17,027 nucleotides of DNA from CAYUUW01 sp964448005 (GCA_964448005.1 CAYUUW010000030.1:1-17027); one strand, 5' to 3'; positions 6,829-13,712 are shown, counted from the stretch's first letter. Numbers and translations: made by a program. The notes: generated by a model not told the origin, from the sequence alone.

Positions 6829-7839
6829 TCATTTCCACCCCTGCGCCTCCTGCATCACGGTGAGCAACGCTTCCTCCAGGCCCTTTTCATCCGCTCCTTT
6901 TTGCTCTGCTTCCTCAAAGGCGATGGCAATGAGGCAAGAGGCTTCTCCTAGCCCGGCTTCGTGGCCGGAAACTTCGCCCGGTCCCAGGGGGTACAGCTCA
7001 CGGATGAGCTGCAGGAGGGCGTTTTTGTCTTTCCTCTGGAAGAGTGGAATACCTCGGGTGATCAATTCGTGGTAGACTTTTGGATTCCAGTGGCGCAGAA
7101 GCTTCATCTTGAACTTGTACGCCTTCACTTCCCCTGCCAGGTGCTCCTGGGGATTGAGAGGGTTTTCGCCCTCCACTTGCAGGTCGTACACATGGGACAG
7201 CTCGTGAGCCAGCATGATGCCCATCCACTGCTGGGAGCGGAATTCGGCGGCAATGCGCATGGTCTTTCCGCTGCCTTCCGTCAAAATGGCAGAGGGCATT
7301 TGGTCGGCGTAGATGTCGGGCATGAAGACGATTTCAAAGCCATGGGGATTTGTCTCGGGCTCCGCGCCTTTGTTTATTCTTAAGGTAGCCACAGGCCCCC
7401 TAGGGAGGCTGTAGTAGGCGTTTTCTTTCATGAAGCCGAGCAAGGTTATCACCCTTGGGTCCGCGCCTTTGAAGTGCCCTAGCGCCTTTTGGCTTTGGTC
7501 TTTCCAGTGTTCCTGGAAGGCAAGGCTCTTTTCTAGGAATTCTTCCTCGGATTTGTCTTCCGGACTGAAGGGGGTGTGCCTGAGGGGCGTGGAAACCGCC
7601 TTTTCCGTTTTCACCTTTGCAGTCTCTGTGCCGGGTTCTTTTGCCTGCAGGGCTTTTTCGGGGTTTTTTTTGGCGGCAGAAGGAGGTTCCTGGCAGGCGC
7701 TCAGAATGGCAGAAATAAGAATCGCCTGGGTGCTTGCTCCGAGCAGCCTTCTTGCCCTGGTCCTGGAATCGGCGGCAGGCCTGGCGCTATCCAGGCCTTG
7801 GGGGAGAGCAGTCAAAACCCTTCTTGCTTCAGTGCTCAT
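6829..7839 (-). CDS. HExxH metalloprotease-like lipoprotein
   Basis: Predicted surface lipoprotein with a zinc-protease-like motif. Numbering from the longer start at 7878, the lipobox is ILSAC (C62) after a hydrophobic stretch preceded by RTRARR. A charged Lys/Glu/Pro linker covers 63-110. HELSH (225-229) is followed by Glu246 and Glu250, either of which could be the third metal ligand in a gluzincin-like site. The rest is helical. I prefer the ATG at 7839 (residue 14): the candidate promoter (7849-7878) overlaps the first ATG and would start RNA at about 7842, and the shorter N-terminus is a more usual signal peptide, though still long before its hydrophobic core. Family unknown; activity is inferred only from the motif. 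It could be a cell-wall or peptide hydrolase. Confidence 0.72.
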   Translation of the reverse strand: MSTEARRVLTALPQGLDSARPAADSRTRARRLLGASTQAILISAILSACQEPPSAAKKNPEKALQAKEPGTETAKVKTEKAVSTPLRHTPFSPEDKSEEEFLEKSLAFQEHWKDQSQKALGHFKGADPRVITLLGFMKENAYYSLPRGPVATLRINKGAEPETNPHGFEIVFMPDIYADQMPSAILTEGSGKTMRIAAEFRSQQWMGIMLAHELSHVYDLQVEGENPLNPQEHLAGEVKAYKFKMKLLRHWNPKVYHELITRGIPLFQRKDKNALLQLIRELYPLGPGEVSGHEAGLGEASCLIAIAFEEAEQKGADEKGLEEALLTVMQEAQGWK

Positions 7840-7848
7840 AAGGTTTGG

Positions 7849-7878
7849 ATTATGGAATAGGCAGAGAGGCAGAGGCAA
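7849..7878 (-). promoter_or_regulatory. Possible promoter of the HExxH lipoprotein gene
   Basis: On the minus strand TTGCCT (7873-7878), 18 bases, then CATAAT (7849-7854). RNA would start about three bases before the ATG at 7839, i.e. almost leaderless. Confidence 0.38.
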
Positions 7879-8012
7879 TGATAAGGTGTTTTACGAATTA
7901 TTCTCAGATTATCCATGCGCCCTTCACCTATTTTTAATCTTTGGATTCCCCCCTTTCATTTGCCCTCTTCTGCTTTTTGGGTCGCAATGGGGTGGGGGAC
8001 GGATGGATTATT

Positions 8013-8021
8013 TGCTATAGT
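8013..8021 (+). promoter_or_regulatory. Extended -10 promoter of the RNHCP gene
   Basis: TGC followed by TATAGT (8016-8021) forms an extended -10. No good -35 is seen. RNA would start near 8028, leaving a leader of about 39 bases ending in a pyrimidine-rich run before the ATG at 8067. Confidence 0.5.
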
Positions 8022-8066
8022 CGCCCCAGCTTGAATCGACCTGCTAGCTCCTCACTCCCTACTTCC

Positions 8067-8390
8067 ATGCACCTGCGCAAGAACATGATCCAATCCAACG
8101 AAGGTTTCGTCTGCCAAAAGTGCAAAATCAAGATTCCTCCTCACCAGGGCGGCAGCTGCCGCAACCATTGCTCCTTTTGCCTCTATAGCCTTCATGTGGA
8201 CGAGTCCGTTCCGGGCGACCGCGCCTCCCTATGCCAGGGCTTGATGGCTCCTATTGCCGTGGAGATCAACAAGAAGAAGGGGGTTCGCATTCTCCACCTT
8301 TGCCAAAAATGCGGACACCGGATCTGGAATCGCAGCGCTCCGGATGACAACTGGGAGCTTGTGTGCCAGCTTTCTCGTGTTCCCCGCTGA
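8067..8390 (+). CDS. RNHCP domain zinc protein
   Basis: A 107-residue protein of the RNHCP family, named after the conserved R-N-H-C-P string, here CRNHCSFCLYSLHVD (31-45) with Ser in place of Pro. Nine cysteines are present. Likely zinc pairs are C16/C19 (VCQKC), C35/C38 and C79/C82 (LCQKCGHR). The PGDRASLCQGLMAPI stretch (49-63) is also a family mark. Function is unknown; the paired CxxC knuckles suggest nucleic-acid or protein binding. The open frame reaches back to 7941, but the ATG at 8067 puts the first CxxC near residue 16 as is usual, and the -10 at 8016-8021 lies inside the longer version, so I reject the longer start. It is transcribed alone, with the AT-rich spacer downstream. Confidence 0.88.
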   Translation: MHLRKNMIQSNEGFVCQKCKIKIPPHQGGSCRNHCSFCLYSLHVDESVPGDRASLCQGLMAPIAVEINKKKGVRILHLCQKCGHRIWNRSAPDDNWELVCQLSRVPR

Positions 8391-8590
8391 CTTTCTGTAT
8401 TTTTCAAATTCACTTCCCGCTTGGCAATCCTCAGGCTTTTTCAATTTGTATAAAAAAAGTATTCATTCTTTGGTTTGCCTGCCTCATGGCACTCTCATTC
8501 AATATGAAATATTTTTTTATTGTTCATATTTATTATTCATTTTTATTGTTTTAAAATAGGGATTTAATAAATTAATAAAAAATTTAAAAT

Positions 8591-8616
8591 AAAAATTTTG
8601 TTCAAAAATTTTGTTC
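8591..8616 (+). repeat. Perfect tandem 13-mer, two copies
   Basis: AAAAATTTTGTTC is repeated head to tail (8591-8603, 8604-8616). The second copy runs on into the 12-base repeat shared with 8520-8531. Confidence 0.8.
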
Positions 8617-8669
8617 ATATTTAAAGTCTTTTTTGATGAATAAAAAAAATAATCTTCAGCTTTCCCTGG

Positions 8670-8693
8670 GGCTGAGGGGATCCAGCCTTTTTT
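8670..8693 (+). terminator. Terminator-like hairpin in the AT-rich spacer
   Basis: GGCTG (8670-8674) pairs with CAGCC (8683-8687) and is followed by TTTTTT. It could end the RNHCP transcript 280 bases downstream of its stop, or a small RNA from the spacer. It shields ftsA from upstream transcription. Confidence 0.5.
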
Positions 8694-8804
8694 CATAAAA
8701 TTTTATACCACAAATTTCTGGGGTTATTGGCTTTCATTAAGCCTTAGAAAAGAACACAAAAATTGATCTTGTATTCCAGGGTGGAGCTTTTTTAAAAAAA
8801 ACAT

Positions 8805-8833
8805 TTGTCACCCAAAAATCTTTAAGATACACT
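8805..8833 (+). promoter_or_regulatory. Probable ftsA promoter
   Basis: TTGTCA (8805-8810), 17 bases, then TACACT (8828-8833). The leader to ftsA would be about 100 bases, longer than for most genes here. TTGTCACCC and TTGTGACCC (8805 and 8836) form a spaced pair around the -10. Confidence 0.5.
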
Positions 8834-8938
8834 GCTTGTGACCCAAGCGGAGGCGCGGCTTTTCTTCGCTTTCATCCAAACCAAGCCCTCAGGGCTCTTC
8901 TGCCTTTGGGCCCTTGCATGCGCTCATAATTCCCCCGA

Positions 8939-10160
8939 ATGCCAAAAGAACAAGTCGTTGCCGCTCTCGATATCGGCAGCTCCAAGATCAGGGTGACGAT
9001 TGCCCTGGTCCATCATGAGAAAAAAGCGCCCAATATCATTGGAGTGGGCTTTTCCCCTTCCACCGGAATCCGAAAGGGGAACATCATCGATGTCGAGGAG
9101 ACCATCAGCAATATCTCCGCCGCCCTAGAGGATGCCGAGCGAATGTCCGGCGCTCCTGTTCACCATGCTTATGTTGGAATCAGCGGGAGCCATGTGGAGT
9201 CCTTCGACAGCAAAGGAGTCATTGCCATTTCCCATGCCGGAAGCGAGATCATCGAAGACGACATCAATCGCGTCTTGGAGGCCGCTCAAGCCGTCAGCCT
9301 TCCTTCCAACCGGCGAATCCTCCGCATCATCCCCAAGTCCTTTTCCGTGGATGACCAGAAGGGAATCAAGAATCCTGTGGGAATGATTGGCGTCCGGCTC
9401 GAGGTGGATGCGCACATCGTCACTNNNNNNNNNNATTGAAAGGGCTGTGCATCAGGCCGGAATCGATATCGACGACATCATTCCTGCATCCCTGGCTTGC
9501 GCCGAGGCTGTGCTTTCGCGCCGGCAGAAGGAGCTGGGCGTCGTGGTGATCGATATCGGCGCCGGCTGCACTTCCGTTTCGGTGTTCGAGGAAGGCGCCA
9601 CCCTGCACACAGCCTCGCTTCCTGTAGGGGGGGAGAGCGTCACCAACGATGTGGCGATTGGCCTGAGGACCTCGGTGGACATTGCGGAAAAGATCAAGAT
9701 CGAATACGGAACGACCGCCCCCGAAGAGGTGAACGAAAGGGAAACCATCGACCTTTCCCTGATCAGCAAGACGGACAGCCAAAAAGTCTCCAAGAAGTAC
9801 ATGGCCGAAATCATTCAGGCCCGCTACCACGAAATCTTCGTGATGGTGAAGGATGAGCTTCGGGCCATCGGCCGGGACGGAATGCTTCCTTCGGGAGCCA
9901 TTCTTACTGGCGCCGGCGTCAAAGTTCCCGGCTGCCTGGATCTGGCCCGCGATGTGCTTGGCCTTCCTGTGCAGATCGGATTCCCCACCGAGGTGGACGG
10001 AGTGGTCGACAAGATCGACGATCCAGCCTATGCCACGGCGATCGGCCTGATCGTGTGGGGCTCCAAATACGAAGGCCAGAATTATTCCGCTTCTTCGCCT
10101 GTCAATATCCGCAAATTTCTCGAAAGCACGAAAGGGTGGTTCAAAAATCTATTGCCTTAA
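8939..10160 (+). CDS. ftsA: Cell division protein FtsA (interrupted by an assembly gap)
   Basis: Actin-like protein that anchors FtsZ polymers to the membrane. Residues 1-162 read in one frame up to 9424: phosphate-1 loop ALDIGSSKIRV (9-19), then the FtsA-specific 1C/SHS2 domain (about 80-160, with AYVGISGSHVES). After ten Ns (9425-9434) the protein resumes in another frame at IERAVHQAG and continues to the stop: phosphate-2 VVVIDIGAGCTSVSVF, adenosine loop ILTGAGVKVPG, and the C-terminal amphipathic helix RKFLESTKGWFKNLLP that inserts into membrane. Both halves are well conserved, so the shift comes from the placeholder length and not from a mutation. By recalled alignment with E. coli FtsA about eight residues (24 bases) are missing. 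The full protein would be near 411 residues. No Shine-Dalgarno precedes the ATG. The gene pairs with ftsZ 107 bases downstream. Confidence 0.95.
9425..9434. other. Run of ten Ns (assembly gap)
   Basis: This placeholder lies inside ftsA. The reading frame before it (ending with HIVT) and after it differ, so the true gap is not ten bases. Confidence 0.97.
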
Positions 10161-10180
10161 TTGAATTAATAGTTTATTTT
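10152..10180 (+). promoter_or_regulatory. Possible ftsZ promoter overlapping the ftsA end
   Basis: TTGCCT (10152-10157), 17 bases, then TATTTT (10175-10180). It would let ftsZ be made at a higher level than ftsA. Both hexamers are imperfect. Confidence 0.33.
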
Positions 10181-10199
10181 AGATTTCCTTTCAAACAAA

Positions 10200-10242
10200 A
10201 AACAAAACCCGAAAAAGCTTAGTGAGCTTCGTTGTTTTGTTT
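10200..10242 (+). promoter_or_regulatory. Hairpin in the ftsA-ftsZ space
   Basis: A 9-bp A/T-rich outer stem (10200-10208 with 10234-10242) closes an inner stem AAGCT/AGCTT (10215-10219 with 10225-10229). It is followed by T-rich sequence and ends 25 bases before the ftsZ ATG. It may be a partial terminator, a processing site, or a leader structure controlling ftsZ. Confidence 0.5.
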
Positions 10243-10267
10243 ATTTTCTTAATTTATTTCCATTCTT

Positions 10268-11482
10268 ATGTCCCAAACACTCAAGAGCCTGTTTCATTCC
10301 GGCGCCGGCCAAAATCGTTCCTCAGGCTTTTCGTCTGGCCATTCCGGAGGGCAGTACGGCCAGACGGCGGAGTTTACTCCAGACATCACGCCCCTGGCCT
10401 CTATCAAGGTCTTTGGGGTAGGAGGGGGTGGGGGAAACGCAGTCAACCGCATGATCCGCTCGAAAGTGGATGGAGTGGACTTCATCGCCGTCAATACCGA
10501 TGCCCAGGCCCTTTATCATTCGCAGGCCGCGCACAAGATCAATGTGGGCAAGGCGCTGACCCGCGGATTGGGGGCGGGAGCCAATCCTGCCGTTGGAAAG
10601 CAGGCCGCCGAAGACAGCAGCGAAGAGCTCAAGTCGGCGCTGGAAGGAGCGGACATGGTCTTCATCACCTGCGGCTTGGGAGGCGGAACCGGCACAGGCG
10701 CCGCTCCGGTGATCGCCGATCTGGCCAGGGAGCTGGGAATCCTGACTGTTGGCGTGGTCACTCGCCCCTTCTCTTTCGAAGGCGCCAATCGCAGCCGGTC
10801 CGCCCAGGAAGGTTTCGATGCCCTCAAGGGAAAGGTGGACACTCTCATCACCATCCCCAACGATCGGATTCTTTCGATCATCGACAAGAAGACGCCCTTG
10901 ACCGATGCTTTTATCGTCGTTGACGATGTGCTGCGTCAGGCCATTCAAGGCATTGCGGACTTGATCACCACGCACGGAATGATCAACGTGGATTTCGCCG
11001 ATGTGCGCACCATTATGCAGAACGCGGGCTCGGCGCTGATGGGCATCGGATTCGGAACAGGGGAGAATCGCGCCGTGGACGCTGCTAAAGCGGCCATTGA
11101 AAGCCCCTTGCTGGAGATGTCGATCGATGGAGCCAAAGGAATCCTGTTCAACATCACTGGCGGAAACGACCTCTCCATGTTCGAGGTCGACGAAGCCGCC
11201 AAGATCATCACCCAGGCCGCCGACCCCGATGCTCGCATCATCTTCGGCACGGTCATCAACGAGAATTACACGGGCGAAATCAAATGCACAGTGATCGCCA
11301 CAGGCTTCGACGAGATCATTCAGAAACGCCAGCAGGGCATCAGCGCCAGCGGAACCATTCAGAGACTCGGCAATGCCCCCAGCTCGGGAATTAGGGTTTC
11401 TGGCATTGGCCAGCCTGCGCCAAAGTCGGCTTCCGAGGAATTGGATATTCCCGCTTTCATGCGCAAGGCTCTAAAGAAATAG
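10268..11482 (+). CDS. ftsZ: Cell division GTPase FtsZ
   Basis: Tubulin-like GTPase that forms the division ring. The 404 residues include an unusual Gly/Ser/Gln-rich N-terminal extension of about 44 residues before the core starts at SIKVFGVGGGGGNAV (45-59). The tubulin signature GGGTGTG is at 138-144, the Arg of the nucleotide pocket is in RPFSFEGANR, and the synergy loop NVDFADVRTIM is at 240-250. The linker is short, and the C-terminal peptide ELDIPAFMRKALKK matches the conserved FtsA/ZipA-binding tail. No Shine-Dalgarno precedes the ATG; the leader is TTTATTTCCATTCTT. A later start near the core has no ATG before residue 62, which supports the long N-terminus. Placement behind ftsA is standard, but no mur genes, ftsQ or lpxC lie in the window. 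Confidence 0.98.
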   Translation: MSQTLKSLFHSGAGQNRSSGFSSGHSGGQYGQTAEFTPDITPLASIKVFGVGGGGGNAVNRMIRSKVDGVDFIAVNTDAQALYHSQAAHKINVGKALTRGLGAGANPAVGKQAAEDSSEELKSALEGADMVFITCGLGGGTGTGAAPVIADLARELGILTVGVVTRPFSFEGANRSRSAQEGFDALKGKVDTLITIPNDRILSIIDKKTPLTDAFIVVDDVLRQAIQGIADLITTHGMINVDFADVRTIMQNAGSALMGIGFGTGENRAVDAAKAAIESPLLEMSIDGAKGILFNITGGNDLSMFEVDEAAKIITQAADPDARIIFGTVINENYTGEIKCTVIATGFDEIIQKRQQGISASGTIQRLGNAPSSGIRVSGIGQPAPKSASEELDIPAFMRKALKK

Positions 11483-11506
11483 CGCTCCACTCCCAATTCA
11501 ATCCTG

Positions 11507-11545
11507 AAAACCCCCCTGAACTTGTCGAAGGGGGGTTTTCTTTTT
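11507..11545. terminator. Two-way terminator between ftsZ and lepB
   Basis: A perfect 10-bp stem, AAAACCCCCC (11507-11516) with GGGGGGTTTT (11530-11539), followed on the plus strand by CTTTTT; on the minus strand the stem itself ends in TTTT. It serves both convergent genes. The loop region reads TGAACTTGTCGAA. Confidence 0.9.
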
Positions 11546-11561
11546 CGGATAGAGCGGGGTT

Positions 11562-12509
11562 CTACAGGCTATAGCCCGGAATGAGCCGAAGATGCCAGGG
11601 GGGCCAAAGCACCACCATGACCTTTCCGCTGATTTGGCTTTCCTTGACGAAGGGGGTGAAATTTTCGTTGAGCGGGGAGAACCAGCTTCGCGAATCATTG
11701 CTGTGGTTGCGATTATCGCCCATTACAAAATATTGGTCGGGAGGCACCACGAGGCTTTGGCTCCCCACTTTGGAGGGCAGGTAGGTGTGACCCTTGTTCT
11801 CGCTGTTCAGGTAGGCTTCGCTGATGAGGGAAAAGTCCTTCTCCCCTGGCTTTTTCAGAAAGACTTCCCCGTCCTTAATCTTTACTTCGTCTCCAGGAAG
11901 GCCGATGATCCTCTTGACGAAATATTCATCTCCTGTGCTGCTGTAAATCCTTAGAAGGTAATCGCTGTTGGGTTCGCCTTTGAAAGCCAAGGTTCCCGAG
12001 GAGATTTCGCTGGCAATGATTTGCCTTTTTTCAGCTTGCCTCCATTCCGATTCCGGAACATTGCTCTCGCCTCCTGTCTTCAGAAAGTAAATCCAATCCC
12101 CTTCATTTGTTTTCAAGGTGCATAGCCACAGGATTTGGGCAAGCCCCTTTTTGCAGTAGGGACTTCTTTCGGTCCCCTGCAGGCCCTCCAGATCCACTTC
12201 GAACTGGCCTTTTGAGTCGCTTTTCATCGCCTGCTCGAACTTGTAGGGCGTTCTGCCGGTGACAGGAGGAAGGAAGACAATCGGATCGCCTCTTTCGGGC
12301 TCGCCCACCAAATAGCCGATCTTGTTGATCAGAATGAATTCATTGTTGTGCAGGGTGTCGGCCATGGAGGTGCCGATGACGCGAAAGGGAGAGGCGATGA
12401 AGGTGCGTATCAGAACAACCAGCGCAATGATCACAACTGCGTTGTATAGGATTTCAAGGAGGAATTTTCCGCCTTGCCTCAGTCCTGCGTGGGGGGGGCT
12501 CTGGTTCAT
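11562..12509 (-). CDS. lepB: Signal peptidase I with a large insert
   Basis: Membrane serine/lysine protease that removes signal peptides from exported proteins. One TM helix lies at about 17-36. The catalytic Ser is S48 in VIGTSMADTL. Box C is RGDPIVFLPP (73-82), the catalytic Lys is K199 in DEYFVKRIIGLPGDEV, and box E is VMGDNRNHSNDSR (263-275). The spacing between S48 and K199 is about 150 residues, while it is much shorter in SpsB or the E. coli enzyme. The extra roughly 100 residues (about 84-190) lie between boxes C and D, contain two Cys (C119, C130) and look folded, not repetitive. Length is 315. The ATG at 12509 lacks a Shine-Dalgarno. The gene ends against ftsZ and is divergent from the PH-domain gene. 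Confidence 0.95.
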   Translation of the reverse strand: MNQSPPHAGLRQGGKFLLEILYNAVVIIALVVLIRTFIASPFRVIGTSMADTLHNNEFILINKIGYLVGEPERGDPIVFLPPVTGRTPYKFEQAMKSDSKGQFEVDLEGLQGTERSPYCKKGLAQILWLCTLKTNEGDWIYFLKTGGESNVPESEWRQAEKRQIIASEISSGTLAFKGEPNSDYLLRIYSSTGDEYFVKRIIGLPGDEVKIKDGEVFLKKPGEKDFSLISEAYLNSENKGHTYLPSKVGSQSLVVPPDQYFVMGDNRNHSNDSRSWFSPLNENFTPFVKESQISGKVMVVLWPPWHLRLIPGYSL

Positions 12510-12532
12510 TTTTTTGAATCGTTTACAGGGCG

Positions 12533-12561
12533 ATCTTAAAGGGAGTTCGGCCTATTTACAA
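12533..12561 (-). promoter_or_regulatory. lepB promoter
   Basis: On the minus strand TTGTAA (12556-12561), 17 bases, then TAAGAT (12533-12538), giving a leader of about 17 bases. Its -35 lies on top of the -35 of the opposite promoter. Confidence 0.5.
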
Positions 12562-12583
12562 GAAATTCTTTTTTTGGAATAAT
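12555..12583 (+). promoter_or_regulatory. Promoter of the PH-domain gene operon
   Basis: TTTACA (12555-12560), 17 bases, then AATAAT (12578-12583). RNA would begin near 12590, which places the first ATG (12582) outside the transcript and favours the ATG at 12609. Confidence 0.48.
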
Positions 12584-12608
12584 GGCTGCAGAAAAACAAA
12601 AAACAAAA

Positions 12609-13190
12609 ATGATAGTCCAAAGGCTCATCTTCCAAAAGCATCTGGAGGATGGCGAACGCGTGCTGTTCGCTGTCCACCGTCACTGGGTCGCCGTCCTCTT
12701 TCCCTTCTTCCAGGTTGCGGCCTTCGGCTTCGCCGCTCCGTGGGGGCTCTACCTCATTGGCTTCAGCGCTCCCGCTTTTTTCTGGCTTGCCGTAGGGTGG
12801 TCCTTGCTGGCCTATTTTCGGCTTGTCTATGTTTTCCTGGATTGGTATGGCGATGCTTGGCTGGTCACCGACAGCTCTATTGTTTCGGTCGGGTGGAAAG
12901 GGCTTTTCAGCAATACGGCCTCTCGCATTGGCTTTGAGGATGTGGAGGGGGTCTCTTATGTGATCGACGGCTTCTGGCCCACGGTTCTGGGTTATGGAGA
13001 GGTGACGCTAAAATCCGTTTCAGGAAACATTCTGCGCTTGGCTAGAGCCTCCAACCCGAAGAAAATCGAGCTTTCCATCATGCGCCATCACCAAGGCTTT
13101 CTGAAGAACAAAGAGATGAAGGATTCGGACGGCTTGCGCCAGCTCCTTTCCCAAATGGTCCTCACCCAGCTTCGTCGCGACAGCAAGTAG
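12609..13190 (+). CDS. Membrane protein with bacterial PH domain (YdbS-like)
   Basis: 193 residues from the ATG at 12609 (a longer frame begins at 12582). Two TM helices (about 28-50 and 55-77) are followed by a bacterial PH domain (bPH2 type, about 80-150) with the family pattern WLVTDSSIVSVGWKGLFSN, then the IGFEDVEGVSY strand and GYGEVTLKSVSG. The last 40 residues are helical and charged. Related proteins are frequent in this kind of genome; they are thought to sit at the inner face of the membrane and contribute to envelope stress tolerance, but no reaction is known. It is the first gene of a same-strand run with the HEPN-like gene (33 bases later) and coaE. I chose the later start because the candidate -10 overlaps the earlier ATG. 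Confidence 0.82.
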   Translation: MIVQRLIFQKHLEDGERVLFAVHRHWVAVLFPFFQVAAFGFAAPWGLYLIGFSAPAFFWLAVGWSLLAYFRLVYVFLDWYGDAWLVTDSSIVSVGWKGLFSNTASRIGFEDVEGVSYVIDGFWPTVLGYGEVTLKSVSGNILRLARASNPKKIELSIMRHHQGFLKNKEMKDSDGLRQLLSQMVLTQLRRDSK

Positions 13191-13223
13191 CCCTGTCCCC
13201 ACCCCCTAAAAGCTCGCCAAAAA

Positions 13224-13625
13224 ATGAAATTCATTGTCGCCTTCATCCTGATCTTCGTTGTTTTGGACATCGCCATTGTGGGCTATGTGCTGTATCGCCG
13301 CTACAGCAAAAAGCTCCCTGCGGGAACGGTTCAGCAGATCCAGGGGCAATGGAAGCAGATCATCGCCCAGGACGACTACCGGCATGCCATTATGGATGCC
13401 GACAAGCTGCTGGACTACGCCCTTTCGCAAATGGGCCTGAAAGGAAGCCTTGGCGCCAAGCTCAAGAAGTCTCCGCAGCTTTTCACGAGCATCAACGATG
13501 TTTGGAGGGCTCATAAGGTCCGAAACAACATCGCCCATCAGATCGACTACCAGGTGGACGCCAAAACCTACAAGCAGACCATGCTTTACTTCAAGCAGGC
13601 TTTTAAGGACCTGAAAATCTTCTGA
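13224..13625 (+). CDS. Membrane-anchored HEPN-like protein
   Basis: A 133-residue protein with one N-terminal TM helix (about 3-24) followed by a basic YRRYSKK, so the rest faces the cytoplasm. The soluble part is all helical and ends with WRAHKVRNNIAHQIDY (94-109). This contains R-N-N-I-A-H, the R-x4-H signature of HEPN-domain ribonucleases and nucleotidyltransferase partners. The preceding ADKLLDYALSQMGLKGSLGAKL helix also fits a HEPN or DUF4145-like bundle. No nucleotidyltransferase antitoxin gene is adjacent, so a classical HEPN/MNT pair is not supported; it is more likely a housekeeping or regulatory protein. It lies 33 bases after the PH-domain gene and 110 before coaE. HEPN assignment is by motif only. 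Confidence 0.68.
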   Translation: MKFIVAFILIFVVLDIAIVGYVLYRRYSKKLPAGTVQQIQGQWKQIIAQDDYRHAIMDADKLLDYALSQMGLKGSLGAKLKKSPQLFTSINDVWRAHKVRNNIAHQIDYQVDAKTYKQTMLYFKQAFKDLKIF

Positions 13626-13651
13626 ATAAATATCCGATCGTGGCTCAGCTT

Positions 13652-13712
13652 GTGGCTCCAATTGACGAGAGCCAATCACAATTGGTCCAACAATTGAGCC
13701 ACTATTGGTCCA
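13652..13712 (+). repeat. Nested dyads and direct repeats before coaE
   Basis: An outer inverted pair (13652-13664 with 13691-13702, one-base bulge) encloses CCAAT-CACA-ATTGG (13672-13685). ATTGGTCCA occurs at 13681-13689 and 13704-13712. The structure ends about 23 bases before the coaE ATG and could control its translation or mark an mRNA processing site. Confidence 0.6.

Larger units (their letters stand above)
8391..8938. other. 548-base AT-rich spacer before ftsA
   Basis: No credible gene. The part from about 8440 to 8660 is very AT-rich and holds a perfect tandem 13-mer (8591-8616) and a 12-base direct repeat TTGTTCATATTT at 8520-8531 and 8611-8622. It is followed by a terminator-like hairpin (8670-8693), then the ftsA promoter (8805-8833), then a GC-richer leader with the perfect small hairpin AGCCC-TCA-GGGCT (8884-8896). 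Short hydrophobic frames here (for example 8363-8554) are by-products of T-rich sequence. Confidence 0.6.

Noticed and set aside
7430..8020. 196-codon plus-strand frame
   Set aside because: Lies opposite the HExxH lipoprotein gene; hydrophobic runs come from the complement of its signal region and T-rich DNA.
8363..8554. Short hydrophobic frame that looks like a membrane peptide
   Set aside because: Starts inside the RNHCP gene and runs into AT-rich spacer; the hydrophobicity follows from T-rich codons.
9387..9439. Real frameshift in ftsA
   Set aside because: The break coincides with the ten-N placeholder, and both sides are conserved.
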